The notes: generated by a model from the letters alone, not told the origin. Counted from the stretch's first letter, positions 52,653 through 61,604 are shown. The stretch is DNA of 64,000 nt from Paenibacillus riograndensis SBR5 (GCF_000981585.1 NZ_LN831776.1:5315187-5379186); one strand, 5' to 3'. Numbers and translations: made by a program.

Positions 52653-53477
52653 CTACATCTTCGGAATCAGCGCCAGCACCAGCTTCAAAAAGTGCTCACG
52701 CACTCGATCCGCCGTCTCCATAACCTCCGCATGGTTCAGCGGCTGATCCAGAATTCCGGCGGCCATGTTGGTGATGCAGGAAATTCCCAGCACTTCGATA
52801 CCGGCATGACGGGCTACAATCGTCTCCGAAACCGTGGACATTCCTACTGCGTCCGCTCCCTGGCGGCGCAGCATCACGATCTCGGCCGGGGTTTCATAGC
52901 AAGGCCCCAGCAGACCGGCATAGACGCCTTCCTTGAATTCAAAACCCTGTGCTGCCGCAGCTTCCTTGGCCACCGCAATCAGGCGGGGGCTGTAGGCGGT
53001 AGACATGTCAGGGAACCGCACGCCCAGCGCATTGTCATTCGGTCCGGTCAGCGGATTCCGTCCGGTGAGGTTCAGATGATCGGTAATCAGCATCAGATCG
53101 CCGGGTGTGAAGTCCGTATTCACGCCGCCAGCGGCATTGGTGACCAGCAGGCTGGCTACGCCCAGCTCCTTCATCACGCGAACCGGAAAAGCCGTCGTCT
53201 CCGGCCCATAGCCCTCATACATGTGGAAGCGGCCTTTCATCATCACTACACGGCGTCCCTCGATCATGCCGATCAGCAGTTCCCCTTCATGCCCTTCTAC
53301 CGTGGACACAGGAAAATGCGGGATTTCATGATAGGGAATAACCACCTCATCGGTGATCAGATCCGCCAGGACGCCAAGGCCGGAACCGAGAATCAGGCCA
53401 ATCTCCGGGGCGACGGGACATTTATCCTTGATATAGACGGCTGCTTCCTGAATGTTGCTCTGGGTTACTACGTTCAT
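52653..53477 (-). CDS. punA: Purine nucleoside phosphorylase, copy 2 (canonical)
   Basis: 274 residues, class I PNP: LGSGLGVLADLI, GRFHMYEGYG, TNAAGGVN, GPCYETPAEIVM, and ISCITNMAAG with the canonical Asn of inosine/guanosine-specific enzymes. It releases hypoxanthine or guanine plus ribose-1-phosphate. ATG 53477 follows AGGAGG; the longer frame to 53540 has no site. It follows deoB by 82 bases, the position of punA in the Bacillus drm-punA-pdp order. Confidence 0.93.
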   Translation of the reverse strand: MNVVTQSNIQEAAVYIKDKCPVAPEIGLILGSGLGVLADLITDEVVIPYHEIPHFPVSTVEGHEGELLIGMIEGRRVVMMKGRFHMYEGYGPETTAFPVRVMKELGVASLLVTNAAGGVNTDFTPGDLMLITDHLNLTGRNPLTGPNDNALGVRFPDMSTAYSPRLIAVAKEAAAAQGFEFKEGVYAGLLGPCYETPAEIVMLRRQGADAVGMSTVSETIVARHAGIEVLGISCITNMAAGILDQPLNHAEVMETADRVREHFLKLVLALIPKM

Positions 53478-53559
53478 GGTTATATTGCCTCCTAAAGAGT
53501 TGTCAGAACTTCTTCTCTGAACAGTATCGTACGAATTCACATCGCAAGCATCGGCTTGA

Positions 53560-54738
53560 TTACTTCAATTCCGCCAAAAAGCTTGTCCCGTACTGCGGCG
53601 CCTTCGCCCCGAAGTTGTCCGCAATCGTTGCGGCCACATCGGAGAAGGTCTGGCGGATACCCAGGCTGTCCGGATGCTTGAATCTTGGGCTATATACCAG
53701 CAGCGGCACATATTCACGCGTATGATCCGTTCCGCTGTGGATCGGATCGTTCCCATGGTCTGCCGAGATGATCAGGAGATCGTCCTCCGTCAGTGTGGAG
53801 AGCAGCTCCGGCAGCGCCTGGTCAAACACCTCCAGTGCATGTCCGTAACCCTCTGGATCGCGGCGGTGGCCGTACAGGGAATCGAAGTCGACCAGATTGG
53901 TGAATAAAAAGCCGTCAAACGGCTTGCGCAGCTCCGCAATCGTAGTTTCGATACCATGCTCATTGCTTTTGGTCGGGTAGGCTGCCGTAACCCCTTCACC
54001 CGTAAAAATATCGTTAATCTTGCCGACGGCAATCACGTCCTTGCCGATATCCTTCAGCGCGTTCATTACCGTTGGCTCCGGCGGCTTCACGGCATAGTCA
54101 TGACGGTTCGGCGTGCGCACGAATTTCCCCGGTTCGCCGATATAAGGGCGGGCGATCACGCGGCCTACTGAAAATTCGGGAGCCATTGTCAGCTCGCGGG
54201 CGATTGTGCAGGCGCGGTACAGCTCTTCCAGCGGGATAATATCTTCATGTGCGGCAAGCTGGAACACACTGTCTGCGGAGGTATATACAATCCAGGCGCC
54301 CGTCTTCATCTGTTCCTCGCCGTACTCCACCAGAATCTCGGTGCCGGAGGCCGGCTTGTTGCCGATGACCTTGCGGCCGGTAGCCGCTTCAAATTTCTCG
54401 ATCAGTTCGGCCGGGAAGCCGTCCGGGTAGGTATTGAAGGGAATCTCAATTTTGAGTCCCATCAGCTCCCAGTGGCCGGTCATCGTATCTTTGCCAACGG
54501 AAACCTCCTGCATTTTACCGTAATATCCGGTTGGGGCAGGCACGGGGGCAAGCGGCGGCAGCGGTGCGATATTCGCAAGGCCTAGCTGCTGCAGATTAGG
54601 AAGCTTCAGACCCGGCACCCGCTCCAAAATATGGCCCAGGGTATGGGCCCCTTTATCTCCAAAACCTTCAGCATCCGGCGCTTCACCGATACCTACACTG
54701 TCCAGTACAATAAATCCGATTCGTTTAAATGAGGACAT
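53560..54738 (-). CDS. deoB: Phosphopentomutase
   Basis: 392 residues of the alkaline-phosphatase superfamily. The metal site [14 protein letters not shown] opens the protein, the nucleophile Thr lies in [11 protein letters not shown] (near residue 85), and ISADHGNDP with HTREYVP completes the dimanganese site. It interconverts (deoxy)ribose-1- and 5-phosphate, joining nucleoside phosphorolysis to central metabolism. ATG 54738 follows AAAGGAG; the frame upstream to 54792 lacks a site. Also called drm in Bacillus. Confidence 0.96.
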   Translation of the reverse strand: MSSFKRIGFIVLDSVGIGEAPDAEGFGDKGAHTLGHILERVPGLKLPNLQQLGLANIAPLPPLAPVPAPTGYYGKMQEVSVGKDTMTGHWELMGLKIEIPFNTYPDGFPAELIEKFEAATGRKVIGNKPASGTEILVEYGEEQMKTGAWIVYTSADSVFQLAAHEDIIPLEELYRACTIARELTMAPEFSVGRVIARPYIGEPGKFVRTPNRHDYAVKPPEPTVMNALKDIGKDVIAVGKINDIFTGEGVTAAYPTKSNEHGIETTIAELRKPFDGFLFTNLVDFDSLYGHRRDPEGYGHALEVFDQALPELLSTLTEDDLLIISADHGNDPIHSGTDHTREYVPLLVYSPRFKHPDSLGIRQTFSDVAATIADNFGAKAPQYGTSFLAELK

Positions 54739-54796
54739 TGCCGTCTTCACTCCTTTGATAGTATGCAAGTCTTTGGGGCACAGCTCAAACAAGAGA

Positions 54797-54813
54797 GCTC
54801 CACCAAGTGGAGC
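54797..54813 (-). terminator. Small hairpin between xerD and deoB
   Basis: GCTCCAC and GTGGAGC pair perfectly around TTG; TCTCTTGTTT follows on the minus strand. It may attenuate transcription from xerD into deoB. The gap 54739-54926 holds no gene. Confidence 0.5.
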
Positions 54814-54926
54814 CTTAGGTTTAAGTATGATTCCATCATAGCGATCTTACTCACAAAAAGCATCTTTTGCTTGCTCCTAAGCATAAATAGGGTTAAGGTA
54901 AGCTGCTATCTCTCCACTAAAACCGG

Positions 54927-55820
54927 CTATCTCGCCCGAGGATGATAGCTCTCATAGACTTCCTTCATATTCTTGCGGGCAATTCCGCTATAAATCTGGG
55001 TAGTCGAAATGTCGGAATGCCCAAGCATCTGCTGCACGGAACGCAGATCCGCTCCCCCCTCCAGCAGGTGAGCCGCAAACGAATGTCTTAAGGTATGCGG
55101 TGTAATATCCTGCTCAATCTGGGCTTCCCGGGCGTATTTCTTAATAATCTTCCAGAACCCCTGGCGGGTCAGCCTTCCGCCCAGACTGTTCAGGAACAAG
55201 GCCGGTTCATTCAGATTGCCGCGCAGCAGCTTGTCCCGCATGCCCGTGGTATACTGGGCTACACTTTCAGCGGCCATCGCGCCAATGGGAACGATCCGCT
55301 CCTTGCCGGAAGCCCCGGTGCAGCGGACATATTTCATTTCCGTATGCACATCCTCCACGTTCAGCGAGATCAGCTCGGAGACACGGATGCCCGTAGCATA
55401 GAGCAGCTCCAGCATCGCCTTATCGCGCTTGCCCTGGGGAGTGTCGTCGCCCGGTGCGTTCAGCAGCCGGTCCATCTCTTCCACACTCAGCACCATAGGC
55501 GGCTTGCTGCTTGGTTTGATTTTGTCCATATCCAGCGTCGGGTCCTGCCCGATCAAGCGTTCTCTCAGCAAATAATGAAAAAAAGCCCGGAGTGACACCG
55601 TATTACGGTTCACCGTTGCGGCTGCGCGCCCGGCTCCGCGCTGTGCCGCGAGATAGAGCATAATATGTGATCTTTTGATGTCTTCCGGAGAGGACAACCC
55701 CCGCTCATCGGCAAAATCCATAAACTGCGAGATATCCCGTCCGTAGGACTCAAGTGTGCTTGGCGATAAGCCTTTGTCCTCGGACAAATACTGCATAAAC
55801 GGCTGCAAATGTGACCTCAT
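54927..55820 (-). CDS. xerD: Site-specific tyrosine recombinase XerD
   Basis: 297 residues. The N-terminal SAM-like domain (LSEDKGLSPSTLESYGRDI) is followed by the catalytic domain with Arg in ATGIRVSELI, HTLRHSFAAH (H-x-x-R), LGHSDISTTQIYSGI (final His and the nucleophile Tyr). It resolves chromosome dimers at dif with XerC. ATG 55820 follows AGGAGCG; a TTG directly before it extends the frame by one codon. The position between the DUF4227 gene and deoB is the conserved chromosomal one, so this is the housekeeping enzyme, not an element integrase. Confidence 0.95.
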   Translation of the reverse strand: MRSHLQPFMQYLSEDKGLSPSTLESYGRDISQFMDFADERGLSSPEDIKRSHIMLYLAAQRGAGRAAATVNRNTVSLRAFFHYLLRERLIGQDPTLDMDKIKPSSKPPMVLSVEEMDRLLNAPGDDTPQGKRDKAMLELLYATGIRVSELISLNVEDVHTEMKYVRCTGASGKERIVPIGAMAAESVAQYTTGMRDKLLRGNLNEPALFLNSLGGRLTRQGFWKIIKKYAREAQIEQDITPHTLRHSFAAHLLEGGADLRSVQQMLGHSDISTTQIYSGIARKNMKEVYESYHPRAR

Positions 55821-55973
55821 CAATCCACGCTCCTGTCAGACTCAGGCTGCTCTCAGCATTCTGCTGCATATTTGATACGGGACCCAGGGCGGCTATGTAA
55901 AAGCAGGCCATGCCGGGCCCCGTCTTAGCATTTTCGACGGACTCACAGCCATTTCCTGCTTGCGGCACATTCC

Positions 55974-56207
55974 TTACTCTCCGTACCAGTAATAAAACCG
56001 CAGCCTCTCTCCGGCGCTCAGCCCTTCGGGGGAATGCGGAACCTCCCGGAATGCCCGGATGGCTGTGCCTTCGGGGATTTCGCTCTGTTCAAAAGGATTA
56101 ATCCAGCTGCTGATCCAGCTCATACCATAATAAGCAAGACAGCTCAAGGTCACCAGCATTGTCATAAAATACAGCCGGCGCATGGTTTTGGGCACCGAGA
56201 CGATCAT
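55974..56207 (-). CDS. DUF4227 small membrane protein (YqzK-like)
   Basis: 77 residues. A single N-terminal transmembrane helix (LYFMTMLVTLSCLAYYGM) precedes a short exposed domain ending in RLRFYYWYGE, typical of DUF4227. In Bacillus yqzK lies between fur and xerD, exactly as here. Function is unknown. ATG 56207 follows AGGAGGAA. Confidence 0.88.
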   Translation of the reverse strand: MIVSVPKTMRRLYFMTMLVTLSCLAYYGMSWISSWINPFEQSEIPEGTAIRAFREVPHSPEGLSAGERLRFYYWYGE

Positions 56208-56372
56208 GGGGATTCCTCCTAAAAAATAGTGGAATGAATATGAGTTTCAGACTGCTCCGTATGCTTGGACTACCCACGGCAAAAAACTGCAGCCGTCAGC
56301 TCTGCTGACTCGTCCTACACTGTATGCGCCGGCGGCTTCTATTATGTATGAAGACTAACTGAATCATTTAAA

Positions 56373-56406
56373 AAGCCCCCTCCGGTAACCGTACCGGGGA
56401 GAGCTT
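56373..56406 (-). terminator. Terminator of fur
   Basis: AAGCTCTCCCCGGTAC pairs with CCGGAGGGGGCTT on the minus strand, with TTTTTAAATG after it. It is about 50 bases past the fur stop and before the DUF4227 gene. Confidence 0.75.
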
Positions 56407-56456
56407 ATGCGGTAAATCCTCATCTACACAAGATGAACTTCTATTTCTATATAAGC

Positions 56457-56924
56457 TTATTCGGAAGGATTGCTGTCTGTGTTGTTCTTGTCCTTGCAAC
56501 GGTAGCAAATTCCGTGAAAATCAAGTCTATGATCAAGTACGGTAAAATTAAATTCCTTCTCAAGCCGTTCTTCCAGCGGCCCAAGCCAATCCTCGCGGAT
56601 CTCATCCATCGTGCCGCATTGCACGCAGATCAAATGGTGATGATGATGTTTCGCCGTATCTGTCCGCAGATCGTAACGGGCCACGCCGTCTCCGAAATTG
56701 ATCTTCTCCACGACATGAAGCTCGCTGAGCAGCTCCAAGGTACGATAGACAGTGGCAAGACCGATCTCCGGAGCTTTCTCCTTCACCAGCATGAAAACAT
56801 CTTCTGCGCTTAAATGATCTTCCTCATTCTCCAGCAGTACTCTTAACGTTGCTTCCCGTTGGGGTGTGAGCTTATATCCTTGGGATTGTAGCTGTTGCTT
56901 AATCTTATCTATCCGGGCTTCCAT
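56457..56924 (-). CDS. fur: Ferric uptake regulator
   Basis: 155 residues. The winged helix (YKLTPQREATLRVLLENEED, GLATVYRTLELLSEL) and the metal-binding HHHHHLICVQCGTMDEI with a second C-terminal CYRC pair are textbook Fur. It represses iron uptake genes when Fe(II) is plentiful, and the CxxC pairs hold structural zinc. The position upstream of the DUF4227 and xerD genes matches Bacillus fur and argues against the Zur or PerR paralogues. It starts at ATG 56924 with GGGGGAGG upstream. Confidence 0.94.
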   Translation of the reverse strand: MEARIDKIKQQLQSQGYKLTPQREATLRVLLENEEDHLSAEDVFMLVKEKAPEIGLATVYRTLELLSELHVVEKINFGDGVARYDLRTDTAKHHHHHLICVQCGTMDEIREDWLGPLEERLEKEFNFTVLDHRLDFHGICYRCKDKNNTDSNPSE

Positions 56925-56977
56925 TGTCTGCCTCCCCCTTGGAAAATTACCGCACCGGGCTTCAAATCACTTCTTCC

Positions 56978-57007
56978 ATTATAGGGTGAGTGCCTTTGAG
57001 AAGTCAA
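56978..57007 (-). promoter_or_regulatory. Sigma-A promoter of fur
   Basis: On the minus strand TTGACT and TATAAT are separated by 18 bases. Transcription would begin about 45 bases before the ATG at 56924. Confidence 0.75.
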
Positions 57008-57143
57008 ACGCTTTTGGAACAGGGCGGTCAGCAGAACCGGAGGAGCAAGCGAATGCGGCAGCAGGTCTTTTCTTGGGCACATTTCCCCTTATGTAAGCTG
57101 ATTTCCAATTTCTAAAATGACGGGATGCAGCGTTCCTTTTTTC

Positions 57144-57776
57144 TTAGCCTTTGGAAACCAGCAGGGGTGTAACCCAACGCATCATGGTCGGGGTCACCCA
57201 GGCCTCGAAGCCGGAAATCCCCAGCACAAGCACTGCCAGTCCAAAAGATAACACCGTGTACATGACAAAAGGACGGGTAACCGGAGAGCGCCGCTGGCCC
57301 AGCACCCGGCTGCGGATCATCAGCAGGGAAAAGGCAATCGCTGCCGCGCTGCCTACCAGGAGCACCGGGATCAGCACGAGATTATGCGGCGCAACCGAGA
57401 CCAGCGCGAACAGCATGCCGTGCCAGGAGTATTCGCTGACCATGCAGCCGACGGTGAAGCCGATCAGCACGCCTTTGAGAAAATCGAGGATCAGAATGCC
57501 CGGCAGGCCAATCACAGATAGTCCAAGAATCCAGATCAGAGCAATCCATTTCAGATTCAGCGCAGCAATGTCCCAGTAGGAGTCTGGCGCTGCAGGCAGT
57601 CCCTGCTGATCCACGGTGACAAAGAAATTCCCCAGGTAATCTCCAAGTTCCTGCTGCTGATCCAGCGTCAGCGCACTTACGATTAAGGCCCCGAAAACGA
57701 CCCCAACCAAAAACAATACCGCGACAAAAATATAAAGAGGCGTCTGTTCCTTCATCATCAGCCGCAAACTGCGCAT
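57144..57776 (-). CDS. spoIIM: Stage II sporulation protein M
   Basis: 210 residues with five or six transmembrane helices. SpoIIM-family stretches are visible (LYIFVAVLFLVGVVFGALIV, LNLKWIALIWILGLSVIGLP, FLKGVLIGFTVGCMVSEYSW). With SpoIID and SpoIIP it forms the DMP complex that drives peptidoglycan hydrolysis during engulfment of the forespore. ATG 57776 is chosen because AAAGGAGA lies 9 bases before it. It lies between fur and nudF as in Bacillus, and is expected to be sigma-E controlled, though no promoter was recognised. Confidence 0.94.
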   Translation of the reverse strand: MRSLRLMMKEQTPLYIFVAVLFLVGVVFGALIVSALTLDQQQELGDYLGNFFVTVDQQGLPAAPDSYWDIAALNLKWIALIWILGLSVIGLPGILILDFLKGVLIGFTVGCMVSEYSWHGMLFALVSVAPHNLVLIPVLLVGSAAAIAFSLLMIRSRVLGQRRSPVTRPFVMYTVLSFGLAVLVLGISGFEAWVTPTMMRWVTPLLVSKG

Positions 57777-57957
57777 CGGGACGTTCTCCTTTCCGGTCAT
57801 ATGTTACACCATATGAGAAAACGCCCCGCTCTATGACTTGTCCTTGCAGGCCTGAACAGCAGCCGGGCTTAGTGTGTGAGCCAACAGCGTCTATGCCGTT
57901 GCTTTGGGGCCGTCTATGCCGAATAACCATCTCCTCTGCAGGCAGACCGCTTACGGC

Positions 57958-58190
57958 GAAATCAAAGGTACTTTTACCTCTCATTCCCTCCCATAACTCG
58001 CTAACGGCGAAATCAAGGGTACTTTTACCTCTTATTCCCTCCCATTGCTCGCTTGCGGCCAAATCAAGGGTACTTTTACCTCTTATTCCCTCCTTTAGCT
58101 CGCTTGCGGCGAAATCAAGGGTACTTTTACCTCTCATTCCCTCCTTTAGCTCGCTTGCGGCCAAATCAAGGGTATTTTTACCTCTCATTG
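57958..58190. repeat. Five-copy ~49 bp array with hairpin units
   Basis: Units contain AATCAAGGGTACTTTTACCTC (first copy AAAGGTACTTTTACCT), TTATTCCCTCC and GCTCGCTTGCGGC. It resembles the array at 28289-28700 in its AATCAA-GGTA-loop-TACC design but has its own spacer. It lies between spoIIM and the endonuclease-Q-like gene and is noncoding despite open frames. Confidence 0.9.
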
Positions 58191-58341
58191 CACGTTCCCC
58201 TCCGGCAGTGTTTTAACAACGGAGTCTCCGCCGTTGTTTCGCCTAATTCCCGCCAGCGGCCTCAGCAACGGCATTTCTGCTGATGAAACAAAAAGCTGCC
58301 TCACCCGCAGCAGATACACCTGCTCATGAAACAGCTCCATC

Positions 58342-59535
58342 CTACCCTTTTACTACCTTGCCATAAGTCCCGCCGCCGCCGGAGGACAGCTCCAGCGTGC
58401 CGGAACGGGCTTTTACAATATGCGCGGCCAGCTCTGCTCCGGCGACAGCAGCCAGCTCCGCCTCACCGGCAGCGTGCAGGATTCTCATCTCCGTGCCAAA
58501 AGCCGCCAGCAGCGCCTCCAGCTTACGTTTGCCAAGCCCCGGAATAAATTCCAGCGGCACCTGGTAGTGATACGGTGGCCGGTGCGCCGGGATCAGAGGC
58601 TGCTCGCGGTCGGCGATGACCAGAATCCGGTCGAATACACCCTGAACCAGCTTCTGGCTGCCGCAATACGGGCAGCGCTCCGAAGTAGCATACGCTTCAT
58701 CGACTATGCTGCCGCAGCCCGCACAATAGGTGCGGTGATATTTGCCCAACCGGGGATTCAGCCCAAAGTTGCCGCTGACCCTACGTCCTTCCTGCCTCGC
58801 GAGGGCGAGCTTCAGCTCATTGAACGAAGGTTTTTCCATTTCGATTACATTATACTCACGGCCGATCTTCCCAAGGGAATGGGCATCCGAATTCGTCAGG
58901 AAGGTAAAAGGATCAAGCTCTGAGATATACCCGGCCATTTCCGAATCGGCGCTCAGCCCAAGCTCCACTGCAGCGATCCGCTCCAGGTCAAACAGCTCGG
59001 CCATCCGCTCGGCTGTACAGCCGTACAGTCCTTTATGCGGCGTAAAAATATGTGCCGGAATCAGAATGCCGCCCCGGCCGCAGATCTCATCCTGCAGGTC
59101 CCGGGCCGGAACATACAGCCGCTGGGAACTCAGATTAATGTTCCGCATATGCTTGCCCATCCAGCTGCTGAAATCCTCCATGGCTGCAAGGTCCGGCAGG
59201 AAGGCCAAGACATGGCACTCTTTTCGCCCAGGCTCGCGGATTTCAATTTCCGTCCCCAGCACAATGGTCGTTCCCTGGTAGGCAATACCGCCGCCTTCCG
59301 CTTCGCTCATCTCGCCGGAGGCGAGCAGAGCGCGGATATCCGCCAGCACTCCCGGCGCATGACTGTCGATGATGCCGATCAGCTCCATCCCCTTGCGCTG
59401 CGCAGCTTCCTTGGCGATTCCGGCGAAGGTAAGGCTGCTGCTGCCGCTGATTTTGACAGCTTGTCCTGCCGATGTCCGCCCGATATGCACATGCAGGTCG
59501 CAATAATAACTCCGCAGCTTAGCCCCTAGTGCCAT
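58342..59535 (-). CDS. Endonuclease Q-like PHP-domain protein
   Basis: 397 residues. A PHP metal domain (DLHVHIGRTSAG, IIDSHAPGVLADI, FLTNSDAHSLGKIG) is followed by a zinc ribbon (YCAGCGSIV, RCPYCGSQK) and a helix-hairpin-helix (FIPGLGKRKLEALL). This order matches the endonuclease Q family, which nicks 5' of deaminated bases such as uracil or hypoxanthine, known from Thermococcales and some Bacillus. The start at 59535 overlaps the end of nudF by 10 bases, so the two are coupled. That pairing is suggestive: both enzymes could deal with damaged nucleotides. Confidence 0.85.
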   Translation of the reverse strand: MALGAKLRSYYCDLHVHIGRTSAGQAVKISGSSSLTFAGIAKEAAQRKGMELIGIIDSHAPGVLADIRALLASGEMSEAEGGGIAYQGTTIVLGTEIEIREPGRKECHVLAFLPDLAAMEDFSSWMGKHMRNINLSSQRLYVPARDLQDEICGRGGILIPAHIFTPHKGLYGCTAERMAELFDLERIAAVELGLSADSEMAGYISELDPFTFLTNSDAHSLGKIGREYNVIEMEKPSFNELKLALARQEGRRVSGNFGLNPRLGKYHRTYCAGCGSIVDEAYATSERCPYCGSQKLVQGVFDRILVIADREQPLIPAHRPPYHYQVPLEFIPGLGKRKLEALLAAFGTEMRILHAAGEAELAAVAGAELAAHIVKARSGTLELSSGGGGTYGKVVKG

Positions 59536-60098
59536 TGGCCTGTAAGCGTAAATAGGTGCCAGGCGTAGACCGCCATCATTGTTTTGGCGTCGGCAATGCG
59601 CCCATCCGCAATGTATTGATACGCTTCCTCCAGTGTAAGCTCGGATACCTCCAGAAACTCATCCTCGTCCAGCGCCATATCCCCAGGCTGGGCATTATCC
59701 GTCACATATAAGTGAATGATTTCATCCGCAAAGCCGGGAGAGGTATAGAAGGACTTCAGCAGCTTCAGCTCCCCGCTGTGAAACCCGGTCTCTTCCTGAA
59801 GCTCACGCCCGGCCGCAGCCAGCGGGTCTTCGCCTGGATCGAGCTTGCCTGCGGGGATCTCTACTTCCGTGCGGTGCATCGGCTGGCGGTACTGCTCAAC
59901 GACCAGCATCTTGCCCTGGTTCAGCGCCAATACGGCCACAGCCCCCGGATGCTTCACGACCTCGCGCGTTGCCGTATTGCCGTCAGGCAGCTTCACCGTA
60001 TCCACCTGCAGTGAAATGATTTTGCCTACGAAAATCGGCTTAGTGGACAAGGTTTCTTCGTCCAGTGCGGGGTTGCGGGTAATTTCATCTTTTTTCAT
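59526..60098 (-). CDS. nudF: ADP-ribose pyrophosphatase (Nudix hydrolase)
   Basis: 190 residues. The Nudix box is complete (G-x5-E-x7-REL-x2-E-x-G, from GKLDPGEDPL to RELQEETGF, near residues 96-118). PGFADEIIHLY is the ADPRase subfamily element following the box. It cleaves ADP-ribose to AMP and ribose-5-phosphate. ATG 60098 follows AAAGGAG; the frame upstream to 60206 lacks a site and would overlap the divergent mciZ promoter. It is coupled to the endonuclease-Q-like gene. Confidence 0.93.
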   Translation of the reverse strand: MKKDEITRNPALDEETLSTKPIFVGKIISLQVDTVKLPDGNTATREVVKHPGAVAVLALNQGKMLVVEQYRQPMHRTEVEIPAGKLDPGEDPLAAAGRELQEETGFHSGELKLLKSFYTSPGFADEIIHLYVTDNAQPGDMALDEDEFLEVSELTLEEAYQYIADGRIADAKTMMAVYAWHLFTLTGQWH

Positions 60099-60175
60099 AG
60101 GTTTATGGTCTCCTTTAGCTTCGGTATGCATAGGGTGTATTATAGCAAACTTAAGAGGAAAGAAGGAATGCAGGC

Positions 60176-60349
60176 ATGAATGATATCCTTGTCCGTACAA
60201 GCTCATCCGCCGTCACAATGGTAGGTAAACCGGAACAAATAAGGGCCGTCATGGCCGGGTGGATCAAGCAATATGGGCGTGATATGCCTCTGGCCTACAT
60301 CCTGATGCTGCACTCTGAATCGCGGAACAGCGCCTCCAAAGCCGGATAG
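60176..60349 (+). CDS. mciZ: Probable FtsZ inhibitor MciZ
   Basis: 57 residues, starting at ATG 60176 behind GAGGAAAGAAGGAA. The core TMVGKPEQIRAVMAGWIKQY with GRDMPLAYIL parallels the Bacillus peptide's LVGKAWEIRAKLKEYGRT (quoted from memory): V-G-K-x3-I-R-A-x-(M/L) and Y-G-R are shared. In Bacillus the gene lies beside nudF and is made in the mother cell under sigma E, capping FtsZ filaments to stop cytokinesis. Here it is divergent from nudF. The protein has about 17 more residues than the Bacillus one, at both ends. No sigma-E promoter was recognised. Confidence 0.75.
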   Translation: MNDILVRTSSSAVTMVGKPEQIRAVMAGWIKQYGRDMPLAYILMLHSESRNSASKAG

Positions 60350-60396
60350 TCTCCCGCTTGGCAGCCGCCCTGATATGCATCAGGCCGCGTAAACAC

Positions 60397-60434
60397 AAGG
60401 AGCTGTTCCCGGGATCTACCGGAGACAGCTCCTT
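60397..60434 (+). terminator. Hairpin after mciZ
   Basis: AAGGAGCTGT and ACAGCTCCTT form a perfect 10-base stem with an 18-base loop. The T tract is short, so termination is probable but not certain. It lies between the convergent mciZ and M20 peptidase genes. Confidence 0.55.
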
Positions 60435-60476
60435 CATGCATTTCACAGCAGCAGCCAATGCTGTCGCCCGTGGGGG

Positions 60477-61604
60477 TTAGCCTTTTACACTTTCTTTTAC
60501 AATAGCTACAACGAGTTCGGCCACCTTGACGATATCCCCGGCTTTGATCCGCTCTTTGGTAGTATGAATATTTTCATAGCCGACCGCCAGGTTTACCGTT
60601 GGCACCTTCAATCCGTTGAACACGTTAGCATCGCTGCCGCCGCCCGACGGGAACCGCCGTGGGGTCAGCCCCATAGAGGTAATCGCACGTTCCGCCAGCT
60701 GCACCACAGGATCGTGCTCATTGAAGCTGAATGCCGGATAGATGATCTCACTGCGGAATTCGCTCTCTGCGCCGTATTCACGGGCCGTCGTCTCCAGCGC
60801 TTCACGCATGGAAGCGATCTGCAGCTCTACCTTCTCCTGCACAATGCTCCGCGCTTCCGCATCCAGCTGCACATGATCACAGACCACATTCGTCGGACCG
60901 CCGCCGGCAAATTTGCCGATATTGGCTGTTGTTTCATTGTCGATGCGTCCAAGCTTCATCGCCGAAATCGCCTTGCTGGCGACTTGAATGGCGCTGATTC
61001 CATCTTCAGGATTGACACCGGCATGAGCGGATTTGCCAAAAATCTGCATCGTTACCTTCGCCTGGGCCGGCGCTGCTACAGCAATGGCTCCAACCTCGCC
61101 GTTGGAATCCAGCGCAAAGCCAAACTCGGCATCCAGATGGGACGGGTCCATGTTCCGGGCACCCAGCAGCCCCGACTCTTCTCCTGCGGTAATGACAAAC
61201 TGAATTTGTCCGTGTGCCAGCTTCTGCTCCTGAATGACACGGATGGCTTCGAACAGGGCTGCAAGTCCGGCCTTGTCATCCGAGCCCAGAATCGTGCTGC
61301 CGTCGCTGGTAATCCAGCCGTCTTCACCAAGGGAAGGCTGAATATTTTTGCCGGGAACAACGGTGTCCATATGGCAGGTGAACAGCAGCTTGGGTGCAGC
61401 CGTTCCTTCCTCGGCAGGCCAGGTCACGAACAGATTGCCCGCCCCGTGTCCTGTGCGCTCCCTGGAATCATCTTCAATGGCGGTAAGGCCCAGGGCGCCG
61501 AATTTTTCAATCAGCACGTCGGCAATCTGCCGTTCGTTCCCAGTTTCACTGTCTACACGGACAAGCTCCATGAATTCCTGAATCAAGCGTTCTTGTGAGA
61601 TCAT
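60477..61604 (-). CDS. M20 peptidase, tripeptidase T-like (YqjE-like)
   Basis: 375 residues. Motifs: TCHMDTVVPG (first ligands), GSDDKAGLAAL (bridging Asp), AGEESGLLGAR (catalytic Glu), FALDSNGEVG, and the final His in YENIHTTKERI. GKSAHAGVNPEDG sits in the dimerisation domain. It is a cytosolic di-zinc exopeptidase resembling PepT and Bacillus YqjE. ATG 61604 has GAGAGGGAAG upstream. It is monocistronic and divergent from prli42. Not closely similar to the M20 enzyme at 31077. Confidence 0.88.
   Translation of the reverse strand: MISQERLIQEFMELVRVDSETGNERQIADVLIEKFGALGLTAIEDDSRERTGHGAGNLFVTWPAEEGTAAPKLLFTCHMDTVVPGKNIQPSLGEDGWITSDGSTILGSDDKAGLAALFEAIRVIQEQKLAHGQIQFVITAGEESGLLGARNMDPSHLDAEFGFALDSNGEVGAIAVAAPAQAKVTMQIFGKSAHAGVNPEDGISAIQVASKAISAMKLGRIDNETTANIGKFAGGGPTNVVCDHVQLDAEARSIVQEKVELQIASMREALETTAREYGAESEFRSEIIYPAFSFNEHDPVVQLAERAITSMGLTPRRFPSGGGSDANVFNGLKVPTVNLAVGYENIHTTKERIKAGDIVKVAELVVAIVKESVKG

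Noticed and set aside
54927..55820. Integrase of a mobile element
   Set aside because: The gene sits in its conserved chromosomal place between the DUF4227 gene and deoB and matches housekeeping XerD.
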